Assembly: GCA_041583015.1 (NCBI GenBank)
Contig: JBFHGR010000171.1
Coordinates: 1 to 5,312 of the forward strand
Direction of reading: 5' to 3'
DNA from: Parvicella sp041583015
Lineage (GTDB): Bacteria; Bacteroidota; Bacteroidia; Flavobacteriales_D; Parvicellaceae
Length of the DNA stretch: 5,312 nucleotides
In this document: positions 1 through 5,175 of the stretch, piece after piece
Layout of the letters: each line of letters begins with the position of its first letter
How positions within the stretch are numbered: the stretch's first letter is position 1
Made by a program: the position numbers and the translations under genes
The notes under the pieces: model-generated
The model's database searches: none
What the model was told of the DNA's origin: nothing
What the model saw: only the letters and a program-made list of their open reading frames with translations

Positions 1-32
1 GGGGGTCGCGGGTTCGAGTCCCGTCCAGACCG
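1..32 (+). tRNA. 3' end of tRNA, probably tRNA-Asp (partial)
   Basis: The window opens inside a tRNA. Visible are the T arm (stem 8-12 with 20-24, one G-T wobble, around the loop TTCGAGT at 13-19), the 3' acceptor strand CCAGACC (25-31) and discriminator base G32. No CCA is encoded after G32. The acceptor strand implies a GGTCTGG 5' end. That end, the GGGGGTCGCGGG stretch and a G discriminator all fit bacterial tRNA-Asp (anticodon GTC), but the anticodon lies outside the window, so the amino acid is inferred. The 3' ends of tRNA genes are common integration sites for tyrosine-recombinase elements. Confidence 0.85.
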
Positions 33-45
33 CTAGCTTAAAAGC

Positions 46-80
46 AAAAGCCTTGGTAACACTGTTACTGAGGCTTTTTT
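46..80 (+). terminator. Intrinsic terminator of the tRNA transcript
   Basis: A 13-bp stem pairs 48-60 with 64-76 and includes two G-T wobbles. The loop is only ACT (61-63). It is followed by a run of T (75-80) and GTTTT. The A residues before the stem extend the pairing with the T run. It lies 15 bases after the tRNA end and is a textbook Rho-independent terminator in the plus direction. Confidence 0.88.
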
Positions 81-90
81 GTTTTGCGAC

Positions 91-111
91 TGTCGAGCAA
101 TTGTCGAGCAA
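91..111. repeat. Tandem TGTCGAGCAA direct repeat next to the tRNA
   Basis: TGTCGAGCAA occurs at 91-100 and again at 102-111, with one T between the copies, just after the tRNA terminator. Short tandem decamers in this position resemble arm-type integrase sites found beside tRNA-integrated elements in Bacteroidota. No integrase gene is present in the window, so an attachment-site role is inference only. Confidence 0.5.
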
Positions 112-279
112 CGTCTGTTTTACTTTACTTAGTTTTATTAAGTGTTGTTTTTCTGTTGATAAGTTTTGATGTTTGATATATGTATAATAAGATTAGATTA
201 TAATTAAAGAGACTGTGCTGAGACTTTCTTTTACGGTTTGACGAAATTCAAAAATTTGGACTGTAGCATTTAGTTAAAC
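112..279. other. AT-rich gene-free spacer
   Basis: This stretch separates the tRNA region from the 3' end of the hipT reading frame. I see no convincing open frame on either strand and no clear terminator hairpin for the hip operon. A short direct repeat, GAGACT, occurs at about 210-227. Confidence 0.5.
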
Positions 280-476
280 TTAATTTATCAACCCTACTTG
301 CTTGTATCTTTTGTCTAAAACCTCTTTATAAGCACTTTTCATCTCTTCAGAAAGGAATGATTGGTCTATTAGGTCTAGTGCCGTAGGACGGTTCTTAATC
401 ATTCTTTTAAATACGCCATCAATTTGCTTTTGAGTTAAGTTTAATTCTTTGCCTAAATGTTCGAAATACTCCTTTT
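280..476 (-). pseudogene. Out-of-frame 3' end of hipT (C-terminal helical part of the HipA-like kinase)
   Basis: After the hipT stop codon (477-479), the -1 frame continues open from the A run to a TAA at 280-282. It encodes the missing C-terminus, 67 residues that include KKEYFEHLGKEL, QIDGVFKR and LSEEMKSAYKEVLDKRY. These fit the C-terminal helical segment expected directly after the LALT...KKKKLKKEYF junction in HipA-like kinases. Joining the frames gives a 315-residue protein, a normal length for a free-standing kinase-core HipT. Frame-0 codons run to residue 248 and the shift falls within the T7 run at 482-488 (A7 in the mRNA), so one lost A explains it. The segment has no start of its own and is probably untranslated unless slippage restores the frame. 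Confidence 0.85.
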
Positions 477-1226
477 TTAACTTTTTTTCTTTCTTGCAAT
501 AGTTAAAGCAAGTTCTTCGGTGTCTTCAGGAAAAACTATGGTAACGTTTAATAGGTCATAAGCAGGAGATAATACCCAACCTGATTTACTTTCTATCATG
601 GAGAAATTCTTTAGGTGCATGTCGTTATTACCTGTTAGAAACGAGAAAAGTGCTAATTCAAAATATAATACTTTATCGAGTAAGGTGTTTTGAGAGTATT
701 TGTCAAGCGCTTTACCAATCTTTTCCATGGAACTTTTGTACTTATCAACTGCTTCTGTAATTTGAAACATATCCATCATGTGAATTTTGCCACCATCCTC
801 TGTTCTGTCTACTCGTTTTGTGATGTATGAAATTTCACCGGATGCTAATCTGATAAGAGAAGAAGGAACAACTTGAATTCCATAAGCCTCTGCTATTCTC
901 ATGGTGAGATGTTCGTTTGCAGGCATTTCTGCAAATTTATCTGAAGGTGGTTTGAAAATGTAGTTCCCGCCTAATGCACCCACAACTGTAAGTCGAGAAT
1001 CTGATTTTTCTTTGGCTTCGTTTACTATTGACATAGATAATTTAGCCTGAACTCCTGGTACAGCAACGCTTCTTTCTACAACTTGTTTTGCCAATTCATT
1101 CATTTGATCCAATGAATATTCAATTTGTGGAGGATGGGGTAGGCCAAAGAAAGCCGTAGAACACTTGGCGTGGAAACCTTCTCCTTCTTTTAAAGGTTCA
1201 TAACAGTAGAGACATCTATTCTTCAT
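477..1226 (-). CDS. hipT: HipT-like Ser/Thr kinase (HipA kinase core), C-terminally truncated by a frameshift
   Basis: This is the toxin kinase of a HipBST-type module. HipA-family kinases phosphorylate aminoacyl-tRNA synthetases (GltX for HipA, TrpS for E. coli HipT) and so stop translation; the target here is unknown. The N-terminus has a Cys-rich motif, C5-x2-C8...H19-x2-C22. A glycine-rich loop follows (VPGVQAK, residues 56-62), then the ATP-binding lysine K92 in YIFKPP, NEHL (104-107), the catalytic segment GNNDMHLKNFS with D202 and N207 (199-209), and the metal-binding D224 in LSPAYDLLN. All key kinase residues are present. The frame ends early after LALTIARKKKS at residue 249 instead of about 315, because of a -1 shift in an A7 run. 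The loss of the C-terminal helices probably makes the kinase unstable or inactive, though this is not certain. The ATG overlaps the end of hipS by 11 bases, suggesting translational coupling. Confidence 0.9.
   Translation of the reverse strand: MKNRCLYCYEPLKEGEGFHAKCSTAFFGLPHPPQIEYSLDQMNELAKQVVERSVAVPGVQAKLSMSIVNEAKEKSDSRLTVVGALGGNYIFKPPSDKFAEMPANEHLTMRIAEAYGIQVVPSSLIRLASGEISYITKRVDRTEDGGKIHMMDMFQITEAVDKYKSSMEKIGKALDKYSQNTLLDKVLYFELALFSFLTGNNDMHLKNFSMIESKSGWVLSPAYDLLNVTIVFPEDTEELALTIARKKKS
482..488 (-). other. Homopolymer run at the hipT frameshift
   Basis: Seven T on the plus strand are seven A in hipT mRNA, followed by G. Eight A would keep the kinase in one frame through residue 315. The run is the only place where the two frames join without losing or gaining conserved residues. 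It could be a fixed mutation, a reversible contraction, a site of RNA polymerase slippage or a sequencing error. Confidence 0.8.
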
Positions 1227-1551
1227 CTTTCATTGGTATTGGTTCAACACTTACTGCGCCTATGCAGTTCTGACAACAAGCCAACAGTAGTCCCATTCTA
1301 TCGTTTCGATTGATTTTCCAGTTTTTAGATGCAATATCTAGTAACCATCCTTCAGGAATCAATCCTTCAAAAAAGGGAAATAGACGATTGTCTTTGTAGG
1401 GTTTGTTGGTAACGGGCATAGTGAATGTAATGAAATCATTAGGGTGCTCAATTACGTATTGTTTATCATATTGAAAAACATATTCACCTTCATTGGTCTC
1501 CAAAATGGTTCCTGCCAAATACTCTTTGTAAAATACTTTACCGCTTCTCAT
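1216..1551 (-). CDS. hipS: HipS-like antitoxin (free-standing HipA N-terminal domain)
   Basis: This 111-residue protein corresponds to the N-terminal subdomain of full-length HipA. It starts RSGKVFYKEYLAGTI and contains the family core NRLFPFFEGLIPEGWLL (residues 55-71), followed by DRMGLLLACCQNCIGAVSVEP (84-104). In E. coli O127 HipBST the split-off HipS is the antitoxin that neutralises the HipT kinase, unlike two-gene hipBA, where HipB is the antitoxin. Gene order and sizes here (65, 111 and about 315 residues) match the three-gene layout, so I infer the same role. It begins 7 bases after the hipB stop codon and ends 11 bases inside hipT. Two adjacent cysteines and a third (92, 93, 96) are visible, but I assign them no role. 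Confidence 0.88.
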   Translation of the reverse strand: MRSGKVFYKEYLAGTILETNEGEYVFQYDKQYVIEHPNDFITFTMPVTNKPYKDNRLFPFFEGLIPEGWLLDIASKNWKINRNDRMGLLLACCQNCIGAVSVEPIPMKDEE

Positions 1552-1558
1552 ATCTTAA

Positions 1559-1756
1559 TTATTTTATACTTACAGGAGCAAGTTCATGACCAAACATTCG
1601 AAGAACTAGATTGACCTTTTCCATATTTAAATTTGTTTTACCTTGTTCAATCTTTCGTACTACAGTTAGCGCAACTCCGGCTCTCTCTGCAAATTCTTCT
1701 TGCGTCAGATTAACTTCCTTTCTACGCTCTTTTACAAATTCTGCTAATGTCTTCAT
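1559..1756 (-). CDS. hipB: HipB-like helix-turn-helix transcriptional regulator
   Basis: This 65-residue protein is almost entirely a Cro/C1-type (HTH_3) helix-turn-helix domain. The helices run over about residues 4-60, with the DNA-binding motif at LTQEEFAERAGVALTVVRKIEQGK (about 17-40). It most resembles small HipB-like regulators of the y4mF type. It is the first gene of the hipB-hipS-hipT operon and probably represses it by binding the repeated AT-rich sites directly upstream. It lacks the C-terminal extension of E. coli HipB. No strong ribosome binding site is seen before the ATG, which is normal in Bacteroidota. Confidence 0.9.
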   Translation of the reverse strand: MKTLAEFVKERRKEVNLTQEEFAERAGVALTVVRKIEQGKTNLNMEKVNLVLRMFGHELAPVSIK

Positions 1757-1857
1757 TATATGTATTTAGATATAAAACTATGTAAATATAGTTAATTATA
1801 TGTAAATGAATATAGTTTCTGTCTAAAACTATGTTTTATATGTATTTGCGTATAGTT
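1757..1857 (-). promoter_or_regulatory. Operator/promoter region of hipBST with phased AT-rich repeats
   Basis: Three 18-bp repeats of consensus TATATGTAWWTRNRTATA begin at 1757, 1797 and 1837, exactly 40 bp apart. The 9-bp core TATGTAWWT also occurs at 1779, so copies stand at 1759, 1779, 1799 and 1839, that is, on a 20-bp lattice with only the 1819 position empty. A perfect palindrome AACTAT-N6-ATAGTT lies at 1776-1793. The closest repeat touches the hipB start codon. E. coli HipB binds several 18-bp operators (TATCC-N8-GGATA), and these sites have the same length and outer symmetry, so they are probably HipB operators. I could not place the -7 and -33 promoter elements with confidence. Confidence 0.75.
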
Positions 1858-1869
1858 TTGTTTCTTAAG

Positions 1870-2136
1870 TTAGAACCTGTCATCAATTCCCACGAGTCTT
1901 CTTATTTGTTCTTCTGGTGTTCTACCTTTAGTAAGATCTTGCAACTGCTCTTTGATTCTGTTAATTTAAAAATCTATGCCTCCAGGATTGTCTTGATTCA
2001 ATTTTTTACATCTTTCCATTCCCATGATTTTGCTTTCTAGGGCTACAATGTTCATGTATGTTTTAAAACTTTCAACTGAAAGGTGAGGCGTACCATTTGC
2101 GCTCAAAACTTTGGAAAAGTATCGGGTGTATTCCAT
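1870..2136 (-). pseudogene. Small gene of unknown function interrupted by an in-frame stop
   Basis: An ATG at 2134-2136, directly preceded by an in-frame TGA, opens a 56-codon frame starting MEYTRYFSKVLSANG. It stops at TAA (1966-1968) after GGIDF. The same frame then continues for 31 codons (INRIKEQLQDLTKG, then RTPEEQIRRLVGIDDRF) to TAA at 1870-1872. The second part has protein-like, charged helical composition. An 88-codon ancestral gene with one nonsense change (for example AAA or CAA to TAA) is the simplest reading; a genuine 56-residue protein is also possible. I do not recognise the family. It points the same way as hipB, whose operator region starts 13 bases after its end. Confidence 0.5.
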
Positions 2137-2230
2137 ACTTCAAAATTAAGGATGAAGGTCTAAGGTAGGTTGGAGTTTTTGTTAATGGTTGAAACAAATG
2201 GCTGAAAATTTATTGCGAATTATTTTCTAT

Positions 2231-2252
2231 ACCGTCACATTTTGACGGTTTT
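2231..2252 (+). terminator. Terminator-like hairpin without an obvious gene
   Basis: ACCGTCA (2231-2237) pairs perfectly with TGACGGT (2243-2249) around a CATTT loop, followed by a short T run. In the plus direction this is a weak intrinsic-terminator shape, but no plus-strand gene ends before it. It may be a leftover from a lost gene. Confidence 0.45.
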
Positions 2253-2303
2253 ACTTCTGTATATTGTACTCAAATAAGTTCAAGCTACTATTTATGAAAA
2301 AAC

Positions 2304-2353
2304 ACCTCCCACGCTACCGCTCGAATCTTTCGAGTGGTTTTATAGTTTTATAG
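2304..2353. repeat. Hairpin repeat element, copy 1
   Basis: A 10-bp stem pairs ACCGCTCGAA (2316-2325) with TTCGAGTGGT (2329-2338), one pair being G-T, around a TCT loop. Left flank CGCTACCGC (2312-2320) and right flank GTGGTTTTATAGTTTT (2334-2349) match copy 2 closely. An alternative longer pairing TACCGCT/AGCGGTA (2315-2321 with 2352-2358) is also possible. It looks like a member of a dispersed palindromic family of unknown origin. Confidence 0.55.
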
Positions 2354-2385
2354 CGGTAAGGATAATTTCTGTAAAATTAATATAA

Positions 2386-2499
2386 AGAATTGCAAGATTT
2401 AAATGTCTAATTCTTTTGAAATGCCATTTTCTCAACTGCCGCTCCAACAATATTATTAAATTAGGCAAAACCGTAAAACTCGGGATGGATGCAGAATAA
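2386..2499 (+). pseudogene. Possible decayed 3' gene end
   Basis: An open frame without a credible start ends at TAA 2497-2499 with the protein-like tail NNIIKLGKTVKLGMDAE. Its first half (ARFKCLILLKCHFLNC) looks non-coding. The opposite strand also has a short tail, NNIVGAAVEKMAFQKN, ending at about 2412, so the coding strand is unclear. I do not recognise either tail. Confidence 0.2.
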
Positions 2500-2567
2500 C
2501 CCCTCGCTGCCGCAAGAAACGAAGTTCGTCAAAGTCAATCTTTTCTTGTGGTTTTCTTGTTTTCTAT
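2498..2567. repeat. Hairpin repeat element, copy 2
   Basis: CCGCAAGAAA (2510-2519) pairs with TTTCTTGTGG (2542-2551), one pair being G-T. They enclose a 22-base loop that holds a small inner palindrome, ACGAAGTTCGT (2519-2529). Left flank CGCTGCCGC (2505-2513) and right flank GTGGTTTTCTTGTTTT (2548-2563) match copy 1 at 8 of 9 and 14 of 16 positions. The stem bases differ from copy 1 yet still pair. Confidence 0.55.
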
Positions 2568-2652
2568 AAGCAAAGACAATTTTATTTTAAAAAGTAATAT
2601 TAACTATATGCGATAAAGATAGTTGAAGGAAACGTAAAAAAATACGTAGCAA

Positions 2653-3831
2653 TTACCCCTTAAGAATTTTCTTTACTTCATTGGACGGTGTCTTTATAAA
2701 ATAGAAGCCATCGGGAAGTGTAGAGAGGTTAATTGTAATTTGATGATTGCTTACCACAGTAGACTCAATTTGAGTGGTTACATCCTGCCCCATATTATTG
2801 ATAACCATCACAGGGCCAGACCAAGCGGTATTGGAAGTGAGATAAATGATGTCTGTAGTTGGGTTAGGGTAGGCGGTGATTATGTTTTTTGCTGTGCTTT
2901 CAAAATAAACACTAGCCGTTTTTGAATAAGAAGTTCTTCCATCATAATCTGTTTGCATCAATCGGTAATATGACTGACCTAAAAGTGGTGATTGATCTTC
3001 CGATTGGTATTCTTGTGTAGTGGTAGAATTACCGCTTGCATTCACTGTATGAATAGTTTCCCAGTTACTACCATCTTCAGAGCGTTGCACTGAAAAGTAA
3101 TCATTGTTTAATTCAGAAGCGGTTACCCAATTTAAAACTACAGAATTTTCTCTCGTCTCTGCATTGAAATCTTTCAACGCTATTGGCAAAGCAGAATTGG
3201 TAACGGAAGCGATAATTAAATTATCTAAGAAAGGTTTGTCAAATCCTGTTCCGTCCATGTTCTCACCAATGATAATGTTGCCCGCTCCTGTCCAGTATAA
3301 GCCTCTGTTGTCTACACCGTCATTGGTCCAAACTATAACACCGTCCACTAATAAACTGCCTGTTCCGCTCACGGGAAGGTAGATAAATCTATACGTTCTA
3401 AAAGTATCATCATTAGGGATGGAGTAAACATTACCTGAACTGATAGTGGTGTAGCCACCAGCACCGTCATCTACCCTGTAGGACACAGAAAGGTTAGCGC
3501 AGCCATTGATGACAAGACTACTTCCTCTTTTGAAAAATGTTCCACTTGATTCGTCTCGTTGGAAGTCAAATGAAATGTCTATTCCTTCTACATTAAAAAT
3601 GGGGTCATCGGCTATGATGAAGTCTAAGTTTTGCTTAGGGCTTCCGGCATTTAATCCATTTGTACCATTGGCACCATTAGGACTTGAAGTAGCACTAGAA
3701 CTTGCACTTATTGCATTGGGGCCAATTTGAGCATTAGTTACTGGATTGTTGTCCCAATTAAACTGACTAATTACTTGAGCAAAAAAACTGAGATGAGTAA
3801 GCGTAAGTATGATGATAAAAAGTGACTTCAT
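2653..3831 (-). CDS. Secreted protein with T9SS type A sorting domain
   Basis: This 392-residue protein is exported by Sec and then by the type IX secretion system, which anchors or releases cargo at the outer surface. A signal peptide covers residues 1-18 (MKSLFIIILTLTHLSFFA). A low-complexity Ser/Ala/Asn/Gly linker follows (about 38-64). A beta-rich domain at about 65-210 has features of a LamG/concanavalin-like fold (SFDFQRDESSG, DNLIIASV); this is inferred. Residues 215-308 form the fibronectin-III-like module common in T9SS cargo (LPIALKDFNAE, VVLNWVTASELNNDYFSVQRSEDG). Residues 318-392 are the type A sorting domain (TAYPNPTTD, INNMGQDV, INLSTLPDGFYFIK). I chose the ATG at 3829-3831 because it starts a signal peptide. 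An in-frame TTG at 3853-3855 would add eight polar residues and lies inside the promoter element. The gene stands alone and its ligand is unknown. Confidence 0.9.
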   Translation of the reverse strand: MKSLFIIILTLTHLSFFAQVISQFNWDNNPVTNAQIGPNAISASSSATSSPNGANGTNGLNAGSPKQNLDFIIADDPIFNVEGIDISFDFQRDESSGTFFKRGSSLVINGCANLSVSYRVDDGAGGYTTISSGNVYSIPNDDTFRTYRFIYLPVSGTGSLLVDGVIVWTNDGVDNRGLYWTGAGNIIIGENMDGTGFDKPFLDNLIIASVTNSALPIALKDFNAETRENSVVLNWVTASELNNDYFSVQRSEDGSNWETIHTVNASGNSTTTQEYQSEDQSPLLGQSYYRLMQTDYDGRTSYSKTASVYFESTAKNIITAYPNPTTDIIYLTSNTAWSGPVMVINNMGQDVTTQIESTVVSNHQITINLSTLPDGFYFIKTPSNEVKKILKG

Positions 3832-3852
3832 ATTTGAATTTAAATGATAGTG

Positions 3853-3860
3853 CAAATTTA
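3853..3860 (-). promoter_or_regulatory. Possible Bacteroidota -7 promoter element for the T9SS gene
   Basis: On the minus strand TAAATTTG matches the Bacteroidota -7 consensus TAnnTTTG exactly, 21 bases before the chosen ATG. I found no matching -33 element at the usual distance, so support is partial. Confidence 0.4.
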
Positions 3861-4014
3861 TAATCTGTAGACGTTGGTTGCTTTTTATTTCGCCAAATCA
3901 ACATAGAATATCGGTAGAGAATATATTCTAACTGATGAGGACGTGGCAATTTTTACGATGAATTTTGTAGGAAGGTTTCGGCTAGTTGGAAGATTTATTT
4001 CTGGTTAGGAAATT

Positions 4015-4051
4015 AAAAAAAATCCCTTGCTAACTATTATTAACAAGGGAT
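4015..4051 (-). terminator. Intrinsic terminator of the CBS-TerB-HPF operon
   Basis: On the minus strand ATCCCTTG (4044-4051) pairs perfectly with CAAGGGAT (4022-4029). Inner T-G and TAA/TTA pairs extend the stem to about 12 bp around a TAATAG loop, followed by eight T. It lies 21 bases after the hpf-like stop codon. Confidence 0.92.
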
Positions 4052-4072
4052 CCGTATGTTTAAATGCTTAGT

Positions 4073-4366
4073 TTATTTTTTACTCAACATAGATTTAATT
4101 TTACCCAATGCGTCATTAACCGCTTTTTCAATTGTATTAGCGTTGCTTGTAACGGCTACAGGTTTTTTATTGCTTAATCTTGCCTCAATTAAGCATCTTT
4201 TGTCATTGACACCATCTTTTCCTGCATTTTCATCAGAGAGGTGTAATTCTATTCTGGTAATGTCATCTCCAAATCTTTCCAACTCCTCATTGATTAATGA
4301 TTTAAGATATTTGTCTAGTCTTTCGTTATTATCGATGTTCTTGTCTGTGTTTATTTGAATAGTCAT
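4073..4366 (-). CDS. Short HPF/RaiA-family ribosome hibernation factor
   Basis: This 97-residue protein belongs to the HPF/RaiA (YfiA, sigma-54 modulation) family, whose members bind the 30S subunit at the mRNA/tRNA channel and keep idle ribosomes inactive and protected. Family signs are the first strand IQINTDKNI, the helix ERLDKYLKSLINEELERFGDDI, the strand ITRIELHLSDEN (36-47), DKRCLIEARL (55-64) and the final helix TIEKAVNDALGKIKSML (78-94). It lacks the C-terminal extension of long HPF. The version with LSDEN and NDKRCLIEARL is the Bacteroidota form. It is the last gene of a three-gene operon, 56 bases after the TerB-like gene and just before a strong terminator. The context suggests stress or low-oxygen dormancy. 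Confidence 0.92.
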   Translation of the reverse strand: MTIQINTDKNIDNNERLDKYLKSLINEELERFGDDITRIELHLSDENAGKDGVNDKRCLIEARLSNKKPVAVTSNANTIEKAVNDALGKIKSMLSKK

Positions 4367-4422
4367 AGTCTTTTTAATATTTATTTTGTTGATACATTTA
4401 TCAATGATTGGTATATTGCTGG

Positions 4423-4755
4423 CTATATAATACGCGCTAAACCTCTCATTAAATTTCCTTCTTCTGTTGTCATTACATTGTCGGCTAAAAATACACCTTT
4501 TATTTCTAATTTGAGTGCTTCTTTCTCTGTTTCAGTAAAACCGAGTCTTTCAATGGTGTGTCTTATTTTTTCTATACTAATGAAATCATTGTCACCTTTA
4601 TATTCAAGATGCATTTCATCAAAGTGACCTGCAGGGTGCTTCTTGCGCACATATTCCATTTCAACTGTGGATTCCGTAAAGTCTGCATGGGCACAATAAA
4701 TCAATATGTAAGTTTTTAATTCTTCTTTATTCCAAGTGGTTGTGATGGGTTTCAT
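4423..4755 (-). CDS. Small TerB-like helical protein of unknown function
   Basis: This 110-residue protein is predicted mainly helical and has no signal peptide or membrane segment. Its layout resembles the TerB (tellurite resistance protein B) fold: an acidic HADFTESTVEMEYVRKK segment (23-39) and a similar KGVFLADNVMTTEEGNLMRGL segment (86-106). Both pair an Asp after Ala/His with a following Glu-containing helix, which could be a metal-binding pair; this is inference. TerB domains occur in stress-response proteins. The gene sits 31 bases after the CBS gene and 56 before the HPF-like gene, in one operon, so a role in the same stress state is likely. The exact function is unknown. Confidence 0.7.
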   Translation of the reverse strand: MKPITTTWNKEELKTYILIYCAHADFTESTVEMEYVRKKHPAGHFDEMHLEYKGDNDFISIEKIRHTIERLGFTETEKEALKLEIKGVFLADNVMTTEEGNLMRGLARII

Positions 4756-4786
4756 AGCGTTAAAGACTTAAGGTTAGGTATTTTTT

Positions 4787-5149
4787 TTAGTTTTCTTTGA
4801 TAAATCCCTTAATGACATCAAGTGAACTGATCATACCATGTATTTTGCCGTCTTCCATAGCAACAATATGATGGATATTCTCTTCAATCATGGTTTTACC
4901 TACATCTTTTATTCTTGCCGTTAAGGCACACACATATACACGGTGAGACATTACATTTCTAACCAATAAATCTTCATTATGAATGGCCGCAAGATCTGAG
5001 GAAGAAATAATGCCTTCTATTTCACCATCTTCTTTTATAACTGGTGCAGAACTTATGTTGTGTTTTTTGAATAATTCTTTTACCGTAGCTAATTTTAAAA
5101 CTCCAGTTGTAGTAATTACAGGAGTTGTCATGATTTCCTTTGCTCTCAT
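4787..5149 (-). CDS. Protein with two CBS domains
   Basis: This 120-residue protein consists almost only of a Bateman module of two CBS domains. The first spans about 1-58 (AKEIMTTPVITT, FKKHNISSAPVIKEDGEIEGIISSSDL), the second about 62-118 (VRNVMSHRVYVC, MIEENIHHIVAMEDGKIHGMISSLDVIKGFI). CBS pairs bind adenine nucleotides or S-adenosylmethionine and usually report energy state to a partner. There is no fused effector domain, so it probably acts on another protein. It is the first gene of the operon with the TerB-like and HPF-like genes. An FNR/CRP-type site lies about 60 bases upstream. Confidence 0.93.
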   Translation of the reverse strand: MRAKEIMTTPVITTTGVLKLATVKELFKKHNISSAPVIKEDGEIEGIISSSDLAAIHNEDLLVRNVMSHRVYVCALTARIKDVGKTMIEENIHHIVAMEDGKIHGMISSLDVIKGFIKEN

Positions 5150-5175
5150 AAATTTTTATAATGTTAGTTTAGGTG

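Larger units (their letters stand above)
2137..2652. other. 516-base gene-free stretch with hairpins and possible gene remnants
   Basis: No complete gene is visible here on either strand. The stretch holds a terminator-like hairpin (2231-2252), two related hairpin elements (2304-2353 and 2498-2567) and between them a short open tail ending KLGKTVKLGMDAE at 2497-2499 (plus strand). It also has an AT-rich run before the 3' end of the T9SS gene. The mix of repeats and gene tails suggests an intergenic site that collects mobile or decayed sequence. Confidence 0.5.

Noticed and set aside
482..489. Classic programmed -1 frameshift heptamer A AAA AAG in hipT
   Set aside because: The run is followed by G, but the reading register is wrong: the zero-frame codons are AAA AAA AGT, so the heptamer would be G AAA AAA, a poor slip site. 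Polymerase slippage or simple mutation fits better.
1831..2040. Plus-strand 69-codon frame
   Set aside because: It overlaps the hip operators and the opposite-strand small gene, is rich in Phe and Leu from AT-rich DNA, and shows no domain.
2602..2624. AACTAT-N11-ATAGTT inverted repeat near the T9SS gene end, using the same hexamers as the hip operator
   Set aside because: The spacer differs from the operator palindrome and it lies 3' of a gene with no promoter nearby; in AT-rich DNA this is likely chance.
3104..3730. Plus-strand frames inside the T9SS gene
   Set aside because: They are antisense shadows of a well-supported 392-residue protein and have no recognisable domains.
3832..3855. 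Upstream TTG start for the T9SS protein
   Set aside because: It adds MHYHLNSN before a clear signal peptide, and the TTG falls inside the TAAATTTG promoter element, so it would lie upstream of the transcript start.
3767..3949. Minus-strand 60-codon frame containing MPRPHQLEYILYRYSM
   Set aside because: It runs across the promoter and into the start of the T9SS gene in another frame, and I see no supporting domain.
4056..4627. Plus-strand frames opposite the HPF-like and TerB-like genes
   Set aside because: The hydrophobic Leu/Ser-rich translations are what antisense reading of Lys/Glu-rich genes gives; the minus-strand products belong to known families or fit the operon.
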